From an uncultured Cyclobacteriaceae bacterium (GTDB taxonomy: Bacteria; Bacteroidota; Bacteroidia; Cytophagales; Cyclobacteriaceae): a stretch of 64,000 nt of DNA. Shown here piece by piece: positions 8,256 to 17,434 of this stretch (position 1 is the stretch's first letter; every line of letters begins with the position of its first letter). The DNA is taken from contig CALSPM010000003.1 of NCBI GenBank assembly GCA_943788235.1, positions 124,001 to 188,000 on the forward strand, given 5' to 3'. The translations under genes were made by a program, and so were the position numbers. Under the pieces are notes generated by a model. It was given only the letters and a program-made list of their open reading frames with translations. It was not told the DNA's origin and ran no database searches.

Positions 8256-10460
8256 ATGAGGTTGAAAAAAATCATAAAAACAGATAGCTATTTTTGTTCT
8301 CTCATTTTGGTAGGATCACTCGGGTGTGCTGGGGAAATATCAAAGACGACAGAAATTGATCAGTGGGAGACACAGGCTGCGCAAGTTGAAATTATCAGAG
8401 ATGATTTTGGAGTCCCACATATTTATGGAAAAACAGATGCTGATGCAGTTTTTGGGCTCTTATATGCTCAATGTGAAGATGATTTTCACAGGGTGGAGCG
8501 AAATTATATTTGGGCTATTGGGCGATTGGCGGAGGTAATCGGAGAGGGGGTCCTTTATAGTGACTTGAGGGCCCATCTGTTTATGACCCAAAACGAGGCA
8601 ATCGACGCTTATGAGGCCAGTCCCAAGTGGCTACAGGATCTTTGCGATGCTTTTGCAGCAGGCATTAATTATTATTTATATACCCATCCAGAAGTAAAAC
8701 CAGAGTTATTGACCCATTTTGAACCTTGGATGCCGTTTTATTTCAGCGAAGGATCCATTGGAGGAGATATCGAGCGGGTGCCGATACCTCAAATAAAAGC
8801 TTTTTATGAGGGAGCAAAGCCACTTTCCCTCATCACCAATGATCCCCTAGCGCTGACCCAAGAATACTTGACAGAACCGCAAGGGTCTAATGGGATCGCC
8901 ATTGGCAGAAAATTAACTACATCGGGAAATACCTTGCTGTTGATCAATCCACACACCTCTTTTTTCTTTCGGGGCGAGGTTCATATGGTGAGTGAAGAGG
9001 GCTTAAACGCCTATGGAGCGGTAACTTGGGGCCAGTTTTTTGTTTATCAGGGCTTTAATGAAAAAGTAGGTTGGATGCACACCAGTACCTATACAGATGT
9101 TATTGATGAATTTGTGGAAGAGGTACATGAAAAAGGAGGAGGTTATTATTATAAATATGGTGAAGAAATGAGACCGCTTTCTTCCTATGAGGTCAAGCTG
9201 AAATACAAACAAGGAGATAAAATCATGGAGAAAAGCGTAACCGCTTATCGTACACACCATGGCCCAATCACCCATACGACGGCCGATAAATGGACCTCAA
9301 CTGCATTAATGTGGAAACCCATTGAGGCCTTAACACAGTCTTATATTCGAACCAAGGTGCATGGTTTGAAGGAATTCAATCAAATGATGGATATGCGTAC
9401 GAACTCTTCCAATAATACTGTTTACGCGGATGCACAAGGAAATATTGCCTATTATCATGGCAATTTCATTCCCAAAAGGGATATAAAATTCGATTACAGT
9501 AAACCTGTAGATGGGAGTAATCCTGCTACGGACTGGCAAGGATTGCATACGGTTGCAGAGGCCATTAAGGTTATCAATCCACTCAATGGGTGGATTCAAA
9601 ATTGTAATTCAACTCCTTTTACTTCTGCGGATCAATTCAGTCCAAAAAAGGAGGACTACCCTTATTACATGTCAAAAGATGAAGAAAATTTTAGAGGCCT
9701 TCATGCCATTAGATTACTTAAAGAAAGTGTGGACATGGATTTAGATAAGCTCATCACATTGGCTTATGATCCTTATTTGCCAGCTTTCGAATTATTGATT
9801 CCAGGGTTGATCAAAGCCTATGATCAGTCTGAAAAAGAAGCACTACTTTCGGCTCCGATTGAGGTATTACGTCATTGGGATTTTGCCGTTTCAAAGGAAT
9901 CCATTGCCATGACGCTGGCCCATTATTATGGGACTCATTATGTAAAGGAAGGGGTCCGACCGAGTGGATTAAAATTCATAGAATTGGTACAGTATTGGAG
10001 TGAAGCATCTCCAGTAGGTGAGCGGCTGGCTATTTTTAAGAAGGCGATAGCCCACCTCAATGAAGATTTCGGTTCTTGGAATCAAGCTTGGGGTCAGATC
10101 AATAGGTATCAACGTTTAAATGGAGCCATCATGCAAAATTTTAGTGACGAAAAGCCCAGTTTACCCATAGGATTGGCTTCGGGCAATTGGGGAGCTTTAG
10201 CTGCTTATGGCGCACGCTATGACAATAATACCAAAAAGATGTATGGAACACGGGGAAATAGTTTCGTGGCCGTAGTTTCCTTTGGCGATCGGTTACAAGC
10301 CAAATCAATTTTAGCAGGTGGTCAAAGTAGTGCTCCTAATTCACCCCACTTTGATGATCAAATCGCACTGTATGCAGATCATTCGTTCAAAGAGGTATCT
10401 TTTTATCGGGAAGATGTAGAGGCTCAAGCTAGGCTTCAGTATCATCCAGGTGCACGATGA
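8256..10460 (+). CDS. Penicillin acylase family lipoprotein (Ntn hydrolase)
   Basis: A 734-residue Ntn hydrolase of the penicillin/acyl-homoserine-lactone acylase family. A leader ending LVGSLGC (Cys24) looks like a lipoprotein signal. The small chain contains VEIIRDDFGVPHIYG and the region up to EPQG; autocleavage would expose Ser211 in GSNGIAIG, the N-terminal nucleophile of the large chain. Downstream blocks NPHTSFFF, YQGFNEKVGWMHT, TYRTHHGP-like segment and NTVYADAQGNIAYYHGN are typical. It hydrolyses an amide-linked acyl group; both beta-lactam side chains and N-acyl homoserine lactones are possible, and sequence alone does not decide. Single gene with its own candidate promoter. Confidence 0.88.
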   Translation: MRLKKIIKTDSYFCSLILVGSLGCAGEISKTTEIDQWETQAAQVEIIRDDFGVPHIYGKTDADAVFGLLYAQCEDDFHRVERNYIWAIGRLAEVIGEGVLYSDLRAHLFMTQNEAIDAYEASPKWLQDLCDAFAAGINYYLYTHPEVKPELLTHFEPWMPFYFSEGSIGGDIERVPIPQIKAFYEGAKPLSLITNDPLALTQEYLTEPQGSNGIAIGRKLTTSGNTLLLINPHTSFFFRGEVHMVSEEGLNAYGAVTWGQFFVYQGFNEKVGWMHTSTYTDVIDEFVEEVHEKGGGYYYKYGEEMRPLSSYEVKLKYKQGDKIMEKSVTAYRTHHGPITHTTADKWTSTALMWKPIEALTQSYIRTKVHGLKEFNQMMDMRTNSSNNTVYADAQGNIAYYHGNFIPKRDIKFDYSKPVDGSNPATDWQGLHTVAEAIKVINPLNGWIQNCNSTPFTSADQFSPKKEDYPYYMSKDEENFRGLHAIRLLKESVDMDLDKLITLAYDPYLPAFELLIPGLIKAYDQSEKEALLSAPIEVLRHWDFAVSKESIAMTLAHYYGTHYVKEGVRPSGLKFIELVQYWSEASPVGERLAIFKKAIAHLNEDFGSWNQAWGQINRYQRLNGAIMQNFSDEKPSLPIGLASGNWGALAAYGARYDNNTKKMYGTRGNSFVAVVSFGDRLQAKSILAGGQSSAPNSPHFDDQIALYADHSFKEVSFYREDVEAQARLQYHPGAR

Positions 10461-10501
10461 TTGAAAGAAAGTGAAGCTCTTTAATACTACTAGATGATCA
10501 T

Positions 10502-11323
10502 TCAGTAGCTGTCAACGGAAATTTTTTGTTCTGTTATTTGTTCTGATATGGCGTCCCAAAGATGGATTCGATGCCTTAATGCTTCTTTCGCTACAGTTAG
10601 AACTTCTTTCCATTTTTGAACATCATCCCCACAAAGTTCAGAAACCATTTGTAAGGATAACGGGCCGTGTTCGTCGCCGTCAAGCTCAATATGTCGGTTA
10701 AAATAGTACGTAATTTTGTTATACTTTTCATTATTGATGTCCCCTTCACTTAAGATTTCGTTAAACATATCTGGAATGATGTCTTCTCGACCAAAGGTGA
10801 ATGCACTTGCAATTAAGTGTGCTTTTTGAGTTGAGATGATCTTAAAGTTATATTTTGTAAATTCAGACACCCTTTTTTCGAGCTGGAGATCATCTAAAGC
10901 TTTTTCTACTTCTATACCTTTGTTAATTTCTTTTATGAAAGCGTCAATTTTTGAAGTATTAGCTCCTATCTGTACCATGGCCTCTAAATACATTTCAAAA
11001 TGGCTTTTGGGTTGATTTAACTCATTCAAATCGCTTTCTTCGCCCATTACAATTTCATTGATAAATCTGGCTAAAGTTGGGTTTTTGGCGGGCGTCCAGG
11101 GCGTGTCTACGCGCGTGAGAATTTGCTGTAAAGATTTGAGTAACGACATGAAGTCCCATACCGCAAAGATGTGATGTTCCATGAAAGTTTTTATATCCCT
11201 AGTATTTTGTAGAGTTCCATATATTTTGTGGTCACGTAGGTTTTTTCTAAGATCAGAAAGTTCTTGGGTAATGTGTGCGATCCTATTCATTGGCTGATAT
11301 TGATTTTTAGTTTGGCTAAGCAT
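10502..11323 (-). CDS. DUF3050 (heme-oxygenase-like fold) protein
   Basis: A 273-residue soluble protein matching DUF3050, a family placed in the heme-oxygenase-like all-alpha fold. Signature strings visible are [20 protein letters not shown] (about 48), the [11 protein letters not shown] block (about 89), [11 protein letters not shown] (about 105) and [16 protein letters not shown] (about 210). The Glu/His pattern EHH, EESD, HFE and [11 protein letters not shown] would suit a di-metal or heme site, but catalysis has not been shown as far as I know. Convergent with the acylase gene, 41 bp apart. Confidence 0.85.
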   Translation of the reverse strand: MLSQTKNQYQPMNRIAHITQELSDLRKNLRDHKIYGTLQNTRDIKTFMEHHIFAVWDFMSLLKSLQQILTRVDTPWTPAKNPTLARFINEIVMGEESDLNELNQPKSHFEMYLEAMVQIGANTSKIDAFIKEINKGIEVEKALDDLQLEKRVSEFTKYNFKIISTQKAHLIASAFTFGREDIIPDMFNEILSEGDINNEKYNKITYYFNRHIELDGDEHGPLSLQMVSELCGDDVQKWKEVLTVAKEALRHRIHLWDAISEQITEQKISVDSY

Positions 11324-11532
11324 GGTGATAAATATTAGATATTTAATATTTACGGCGAATTAAGAATTTTAAAACGTGTAATAAACAAATGAATACTTAC
11401 AATTAAAACTTAGAAAATTATAAATAAGTTCCCTTAATACGGAGTATCTAAGTGCAATTAAGACTTCAAAAAAGCCTTGATTTACCTCAATAAAAAATTA
11501 TATTTCAGTTTGTTGAAGTTGATAAATTTTAA

Positions 11533-12489
11533 TCAGGAATTCATTATCCAATTTTTTAATTGGTCGGGAGTTAAATTACCTCCACAAATAACAGCTCCCA
11601 CTTTTTTACCGCGCCAGCGATCTTTTTCATCTAGTATTGCCGCGATACCCACCGCTGCAGAAGGTTCGCTTACGATACCCAAATGCTGATGTAAGAGTTT
11701 CATAGCATTTAAAGTAGTACAATCTGAAACCAGAAGAGTATCATCTATCAAATACGCTAAATCGAGTAACGATTGTTTCACAGGGAGTCTAATTGCGATA
11801 CCATCAGAAATGGTGTTTACAGAAGGATGACTGATCAGCTTTTGGCTGCGAATGGATTCAATCATAGCAGGAGCGCCCTCCGATTGTACGGCTATTAATT
11901 CTGTTTGCGGACTTAATTTTTTAATAACCCGACCAATGCCGCCCAATAAGGCTCCATTTCCCAAAGAAATCAGCAGTGCATCTAAGGCATAGGGGAGGTT
12001 CAATAATTCTAATCCTATAGTACCTGCTCCTACAAGGGTTTCGATATCTTGACTGTCTTCAACGAATCGCAGTTGCAGTTTTTTGGCATGCGCTTTCGCT
12101 ATTATTTTGGCTTCATCAAAGTCTTCACCCATCAAGAGCACTTTGGCCCCAAAAGAGCGCATCATCTCAATTTTGTAGGTATTGGCATTCTTGCTTACAA
12201 AAACTGTAAGGGGAATTTTTTTCTTTTGGCAGGCATAAGCCATGGCTTGGCCAAAATTTCCTGCGCTGGCACATACGATGGGCTCATCTGGTGCTGCTTG
12301 GGATATGAGCATTTCAGCACCCCGCCCTTTGAAGGATTTGATGGGATTAAGGGTTTCAATTTTGACCGTAAGTTGACAATCAAAGTAATCACTCAAGCCT
12401 TTGGAAATAAATTGAGGTGTGTTTAAGAAGGATGGGTCAATCAAAGGAATTGCCTGTCTAATTTTATCTATATTTAGCCTATGATTCAT
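11533..12489 (-). CDS. PLP-dependent threonine/serine dehydratase
   Basis: A 318-residue fold-type II PLP enzyme. Lys54 in the motif NPIKSFKGRGAE is the Schiff-base lysine; CASAGNFGQAMAYAC binds the substrate carboxylate; GNGALLGGIG holds the cofactor phosphate; and a final strand, AVICGGNL, closes the site. Length and motifs match catabolic threonine/serine dehydratases without the regulatory ACT domain of IlvA. It would convert L-threonine or L-serine to 2-oxoacid plus ammonia; serine racemase is an alternative. Monocistronic, start at the ATG at 12489. Confidence 0.85.
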   Translation of the reverse strand: MNHRLNIDKIRQAIPLIDPSFLNTPQFISKGLSDYFDCQLTVKIETLNPIKSFKGRGAEMLISQAAPDEPIVCASAGNFGQAMAYACQKKKIPLTVFVSKNANTYKIEMMRSFGAKVLLMGEDFDEAKIIAKAHAKKLQLRFVEDSQDIETLVGAGTIGLELLNLPYALDALLISLGNGALLGGIGRVIKKLSPQTELIAVQSEGAPAMIESIRSQKLISHPSVNTISDGIAIRLPVKQSLLDLAYLIDDTLLVSDCTTLNAMKLLHQHLGIVSEPSAAVGIAAILDEKDRWRGKKVGAVICGGNLTPDQLKNWIMNS

Positions 12490-12898
12490 GTGGGATTTCT
12501 ATTGATTTGAGACGAAATTTAGGGAGATTATCTTTATTAAACAAAAAGAAAAATTTAGGTATAAACCTAAAAAATATCGAAATTGACATCTTTTTTTACA
12601 TTATACAAGATCACTATAATTATCCAATATTTGCTACCATTTTTTTGATTCAAGAAATTTCTTTTTTTCGTGATGAGGTATTTTTTGGGTGATATAGATT
12701 GGTCGTATTGAGATGAGGTAGTTCCAAATAAAAAAGGCTGAAATTTTATTAGACATTGGTTGCATTATTAAGAATATAAGATGCTATTTTTACGTAAATA
12801 TTTTATTAAAAATTGACCAATTTTTTTCAAAAAACAAGGGTAGCTGAGTAAATAATATAATTTTGATTGTTCACCCAAATTATGAGAATATTAACAAC
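12490..12898. other. AT-rich intergenic region, no gene seen
   Basis: About 409 bp between divergent genes. Both strands are rich in A and T runs and stop codons; a 61-codon open frame on the plus strand has no family features. A TAATTTTG box at 12858-12865 could be a -7 element for the downstream operon, but no TTG box sits at a good distance. Confidence 0.5.
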
Positions 12899-14299
12899 AT
12901 GCGCCTTTTAAATATCTTTTACCCAAGCTTTTTATCAATAATCTTTTTGAGTTCAGTGCTTATCGGGTTTCCAAATCTGTCTCTATCTATCAGCCACAAT
13001 TTCAAAATTTATAAGGAAGCCACAAGAGAATTAATTGAAATTGATACTCCTTTGGATAATCGCATTCAAGGTAAAATTGAAAAGGATTTCCCATTATCAT
13101 GGAGATCTTTGTATGAAAAAAATAATCCTTTAAAATCACAATTAGCACTACAAGCGTATGCTGAAGCGAATAAGAGATCATCATCAAAACAGATTATAAC
13201 CCCAACATATAATGCTCTTTATGATGCTGTAAAGTCAATACTGGGAGATGAGTTTAATCATTTTCCGGAACACGAGAATATAGGAATTTCTTATTTGAAT
13301 AGAGGGGATAATGGTTATTTTTCTTTGGGAAATGATGGGAAGTTAATTTTTTGGGAAGAAAGTAAAACTTTGTTTAGGCCACGAGAAATAGAAAATCGCT
13401 TTATATTTTTTTGGCGGGGAGAAAAAATGAAAATTATTCCCTCTTCCATTCCTAATTATCAAATAATAGATTTAGCTACTGAGGGTCAAAAAACAATTTT
13501 ATATACAGGAAAAGGAAAATTTATTCAAATTGATTCAGAAACAGATCAGTATATTGAGATTATCAATAGCGAAATAGACTTCCGGCGAGTAAAAATATTT
13601 CCTTCTGATGAAGGATGGAATATTTTTTCAAAAAATGAATGGTTTCAATTGACCGTAATTAGTCCTGATAATATTGTCTGGAATAAGCAGCTACTAAATT
13701 TTGATGTAGGCGAAATCATAGAGTCACCTGCAGGATTCCTTATCTTAGATGCCGAAGGTCTGTACGAATTAAATACAGACACTGGAGAATCATTAAAACA
13801 GTCATTTGTATTTAAGGGAATGCCAAACAAAATTGTGATGGATAATTTGTTCAAAACCCTAGCAATCGGATATATTTCGGGTGACATTTCTTTGTTTGAT
13901 CTATCAAATCAAAGGGAAAGTGCCTTCTTAAGTGGTCATAATGCGAGAATTTCGGCATTGTCATTTGACAATAACCAACGCTTGTTTTCGGCAAGTTTTG
14001 ATAAAACGGTTGGTATTTGGGATCTTCAAAACCTTGATAGTTTTCCTATTAAATTTTATGATCAATCGAGTTTTATTACCCATTTATATTTTGACGAAAA
14101 GACGCAAAGACTTGTGATAGGGGAGATAAATGGTACAATAAAATATTATGACTTAAACCCAGAAAAATTAAAATATTTACTGTGCCAAAGTTCAATTGAA
14201 CCATTGTCTAGGGAAGCGTGGTCCAAGTATGTAGGCGATGAGCGCCCATATTTACCCTATCAGTGCGAAATTGATGCTTTACCACAAGATTTAGATTGA
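12899..14299 (+). CDS. Exported WD40-repeat propeller protein
   Basis: A protein of about 466 residues with an N-terminal hydrophobic leader (MRLLNIFYPSFLSIIFLSS) and WD40-type blades. The clearest blades read SGHNARISALSFDNNQRLFS followed by FDKTVGIWDL, and a weaker earlier one ends DGKLIFWEE. The segment SQLALQAYAEANKRS then TYNALYDAVKSI, and the tail LSREAWSKYVGDERPY, resemble the linker and C-terminus of nSTAND1-type NTPase-WD40 sensors, yet no NTPase is present and a signal peptide takes its place (family comparison from memory). First gene of a tightly coupled three-gene operon; its stop shares one base with the next ATG. Start at the ATG at 12899; a TTG at 12863 is in frame. Confidence 0.72.
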   Translation: MRLLNIFYPSFLSIIFLSSVLIGFPNLSLSISHNFKIYKEATRELIEIDTPLDNRIQGKIEKDFPLSWRSLYEKNNPLKSQLALQAYAEANKRSSSKQIITPTYNALYDAVKSILGDEFNHFPEHENIGISYLNRGDNGYFSLGNDGKLIFWEESKTLFRPREIENRFIFFWRGEKMKIIPSSIPNYQIIDLATEGQKTILYTGKGKFIQIDSETDQYIEIINSEIDFRRVKIFPSDEGWNIFSKNEWFQLTVISPDNIVWNKQLLNFDVGEIIESPAGFLILDAEGLYELNTDTGESLKQSFVFKGMPNKIVMDNLFKTLAIGYISGDISLFDLSNQRESAFLSGHNARISALSFDNNQRLFSASFDKTVGIWDLQNLDSFPIKFYDQSSFITHLYFDEKTQRLVIGEINGTIKYYDLNPEKLKYLLCQSSIEPLSREAWSKYVGDERPYLPYQCEIDALPQDLD

Positions 14300-15324
14300 T
14301 GAAAAACCCGTTAAGAGTAAAATATTTTTTTTTAATAGGAGTCTTTATTTTTACCAGCCATTCTTTATTGGCTCAAAATTGTGAACAAAAATTAAAGCTG
14401 GCTAACAAACATTATCAAGAAGGAAAAATAGAGTTAATCATAGATCTCTTAAAACCTTGCTTAGCTCAAAAGAACTTAGATAAAAAACAAATTCTTGAGG
14501 CTTTTGACTTGACCTCTAATGCTTTTTATTTGATGGATTCAATCAATCAGGGAGCGCATTATATTTCGAGTATTCTAAATCGAAACTTAACGTACAAAAC
14601 AAGCCCCGAACGTCCATATAGTTTTAAGAATGGATTGTTTGAAATAAGTCAAAGACCACAGATTCAATTTGGGCTTGAAATAGGATTAAATCTCTCTTCT
14701 GTACATTTGGATGATGTATTTAATGGTGTTTTTGATTTGAATACCGCTCAAACTATTGGAGGAATAAATGTTGATAATTTGATATCTGAAGTCAAATCAG
14801 AATTTGGGATGTCTTTGAAATGGATTTTTATAAGGAAAATTAGAACGCGCTTAGAACTAGAGAGTGGCATCGGGGTTCAAAAAATTAATTATAATTATCT
14901 TGACAATTACAGAGGGCAAAAAACATTTATCAGTATCACTGATTGGCAAGTACCTATTATGATGAATTATCGTTTACCTTGGTTGTTAGACGGTAATACA
15001 TTTTTTATTCAATTAGGGACAGTTTTGAGGGTTTTAAATAATTGGGATCAAAAGCAAGCTTCAGGAAGCATATTGAGTTTGGATGATATAAGAACCCATT
15101 TTAACTATGATTTTGCGTTAGGTATATTTCTAAATGTTAAAACAAAATATTTTATCGTCCGACCAAGGTTTACGTATAGTATGGGACTTTCCTCTAGGGC
15201 TGAAAAGTTGAGTTGGGATCAAAATATTAAATATCTCTATAATTCCCCATCCTTTGTCAATTACAATAATCACTTCAATCACTTTAGTTTTTCTGTGGCT
15301 TTGTTAAAACCTAAATTCAAATGA
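14299..15324 (+). CDS. Outer-membrane beta-barrel protein with TPR-like N-terminus
   Basis: A 341-residue exported protein. The signal peptide ends near SHSLLAQ; the next region (about 28-100) is helical with a TPR-like pattern, CEQKLKLANKHYQEGKIE and two cysteines that could pair. From about 118 to the end the sequence alternates polar and apolar residues in strands, for example IQFGLEIGLNLSSVHL and FIVRPRFTYSMG, typical of a PorT-like eight-strand barrel. Its start codon overlaps the WD40 stop and its stop overlaps the lipoprotein start, so the three products are made together and probably form one envelope assembly. Function unknown. Confidence 0.7.
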   Translation: MKNPLRVKYFFLIGVFIFTSHSLLAQNCEQKLKLANKHYQEGKIELIIDLLKPCLAQKNLDKKQILEAFDLTSNAFYLMDSINQGAHYISSILNRNLTYKTSPERPYSFKNGLFEISQRPQIQFGLEIGLNLSSVHLDDVFNGVFDLNTAQTIGGINVDNLISEVKSEFGMSLKWIFIRKIRTRLELESGIGVQKINYNYLDNYRGQKTFISITDWQVPIMMNYRLPWLLDGNTFFIQLGTVLRVLNNWDQKQASGSILSLDDIRTHFNYDFALGIFLNVKTKYFIVRPRFTYSMGLSSRAEKLSWDQNIKYLYNSPSFVNYNNHFNHFSFSVALLKPKFK

Positions 15325-16460
15325 GATTTTTAGTTATTTTAGTTATAGTTTTTACTGCGTCGTGTGAATTTGAGGACATCAACAAATCTGGGCAAAAAAA
15401 TGTTTGGTATTTTTACGAAGTAGCAGATATTGGAGCTATCGAAGCTTCTAATTCTACCATACCTGTCATTGCTTTTCCGAGCAATTATTATACTATTGGC
15501 GGGATAAATAATGAAATATCCATCATACCAATAAGTGATTTTTATGAATTTATAGATTTTTCTGTGCAGGATGTAATTTCTTTGGGAGGGAAGAGTAAGT
15601 TTATAATTACTGCAGTTAGTAATAATAATATAGAGTCCGTTTATGGTCTTAGGCTTATTAGCGAGAAATCTGAATCTTCAGTGTTTTATCATGAAAATGT
15701 AGAGAGTGGAACCTTTAGTCCTATTGATCAGCAATCGTTATATGGTGTATTAGAATCATTACCATCTATAAATGATAGGAATGAGGTTTATTTAAATGCA
15801 AAAATTGTTTATTATTCGTTCTTAGATAATAATATAGATACTTTGTCTACTCATAGGTTTGAAGTAGGAAATATCGATTTGTCAAAATCAATGGAAGGTT
15901 TTGCGGCAAGTGGACCAAATAATCTCTATTATGCTTTTCAAAATCAGTTATTTTTATGGAATGTGACAACAGATACTTTGATATCGACCTCCGTAAATAC
16001 TCAGGTAAAAAACTTATTGTCCATTGATGATAAAATTATTTTAGTAGGGTCTGCTAACGAGTTAAAAATTTATAATGAAGATTTGACTCTTGATCGAACC
16101 ATTTGGCTTTCTGATTTAATTCTAACAGCAACAGATAAAAAAAATACATTGCTAAAAGTCTTTACGAGTAAAAAAGGTATTCACATGGTCTTAGGTATCT
16201 CTAAAGCGATTGAAAAGGGTGATGGCATATTTGTGGAACAAATGTTAACATTAGATTTATTAACATTGAATTCGGAAGGTGTTTTGGAGGGGAGTACGGT
16301 CATTCTCGAAGGTAATGAAGATCAAAATGATGTTTTATTTTGGAATCAATTTGATTTAGTATCACAAAACATTAATAATAATGCTGCATACTTTATGTTT
16401 AGAAAGCGATTATCTGATGCTAAATATGAATTTTTGGTTAAAAAAGCAGTGATAAATTAA
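15321..16460 (+). CDS. Hypothetical lipoprotein of the WD40/barrel operon
   Basis: A 379-residue lipoprotein: the leader MRFLVILVIVFTASC gives Cys15 after TAS, a good lipobox. The mature part is beta-rich, with segments such as NLYYAFQNQLFLWNVTTDTL and KIILVGSANELKIYNEDLT that resemble propeller blades. I do not recognise a named family. It overlaps the barrel gene by 4 bp (ATGA) and its last 4 bases overlap the end of the convergent lipoprotein gene. Codon use is AT-rich like the whole 12.9-17.3 kb block. Confidence 0.65.
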   Translation: MRFLVILVIVFTASCEFEDINKSGQKNVWYFYEVADIGAIEASNSTIPVIAFPSNYYTIGGINNEISIIPISDFYEFIDFSVQDVISLGGKSKFIITAVSNNNIESVYGLRLISEKSESSVFYHENVESGTFSPIDQQSLYGVLESLPSINDRNEVYLNAKIVYYSFLDNNIDTLSTHRFEVGNIDLSKSMEGFAASGPNNLYYAFQNQLFLWNVTTDTLISTSVNTQVKNLLSIDDKIILVGSANELKIYNEDLTLDRTIWLSDLILTATDKKNTLLKVFTSKKGIHMVLGISKAIEKGDGIFVEQMLTLDLLTLNSEGVLEGSTVILEGNEDQNDVLFWNQFDLVSQNINNNAAYFMFRKRLSDAKYEFLVKKAVIN

Positions 16461-17344
16461 TTTTGATCAACCTCAATTTGTGCTGACCGTATAAGGACCA
16501 TTTCAAAAAGACCAACATCACAACCCTCACCGATAAAATTTAAGTAGACATCATTTGTAAGTTGACCTGAAAAATTGCCAATACAATTTTCAAGACATTC
16601 TTCAAGACAATTTGTATAGCTAACCATATAATTATTTAAAAAACTGCTGCCCTCTATGGATGAGAAGAAATTATCTGAATATTTGAATCTCAAGGTACCA
16701 GACTCCAATGAATAATTGTTACTTCCAAAACTATTAAATGGTATTCTAAACTCAAAGTTACCTGAGTATTCATCCAAGCCTTCGAGTTGCTTGATATTTC
16801 CCGAAACCGTCAAAATTTGTTCATTTCCAGAAGAGAAAAAGGCACCATTTTCTCTCATATTTGTTCTAAGAGTACCTTTATAATAACCTGTGAGAGGAGC
16901 TTGATTTGTTAAAGAAATAGTGTTAGAACTTTGAAATGAAAGTTGATTAAAGTTTTCACCAATCATCATAATTTTTGCAACATAATTTTTATTAGGGGTA
17001 ACTAAATCACCTTCTGTATCAAGTTGATTTTCAAAATAAACGACATTAATGTCATTTGAAGTGATGGGTCTCTCTGTAAAAGACTCTGGGGCTAATAAAA
17101 AGGCTTTCCTTTCACTAAATTCATTTATGACCTCTATAGGTATCAGCATTACACGATAGCTTGAAATTTGTGCTTTTTTCGAATTGATGAAGGTGAGGCA
17201 AAAGTCAGCTGAAGATCCTTTGTTACCTATATCAAAAAGGTAAATATCTTCGATGAGTTGATCTTCTATAGGATTTAAGCTCTCATCACAATTATATAAT
17301 AGGAGGGTCGAAAAGATTAAAAAAAATAGTTTTAATGTTTTCAT
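16457..17344 (-). CDS. Hypothetical lipoprotein, cysteine-rich C-terminus
   Basis: A 295-residue lipoprotein with leader ending LLLYNC (Cys19). The mature region is predicted to be beta-strand rich and contains a lipocalin-like strand pattern (GYYKGTLRTNM ... FEFRIPF). Near residue 250 there is a tight cluster CLEECLENC plus a later Cys, suggesting two disulfides. No family recognised. Its 3' end overlaps the convergent lipoprotein gene by 4 bp; it has no co-oriented partner except the MlrC gene further downstream in the minus direction. Confidence 0.62.
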   Translation of the reverse strand: MKTLKLFFLIFSTLLLYNCDESLNPIEDQLIEDIYLFDIGNKGSSADFCLTFINSKKAQISSYRVMLIPIEVINEFSERKAFLLAPESFTERPITSNDINVVYFENQLDTEGDLVTPNKNYVAKIMMIGENFNQLSFQSSNTISLTNQAPLTGYYKGTLRTNMRENGAFFSSGNEQILTVSGNIKQLEGLDEYSGNFEFRIPFNSFGSNNYSLESGTLRFKYSDNFFSSIEGSSFLNNYMVSYTNCLEECLENCIGNFSGQLTNDVYLNFIGEGCDVGLFEMVLIRSAQIEVDQN

Positions 17345-17434
17345 TTTATTGCTTTTAGCAGTAAAGTTATTATAAACACTTGGATTAAAGATTTATTTTT
17401 ATGAAAATATGACAGAGACATATTTGAGCCCAGA

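Noticed and set aside
12507-12692. 61-codon plus-strand frame in the intergenic region before the WD40 gene
   Set aside because: AT-rich, low complexity, no family pattern and no ribosome-binding context.
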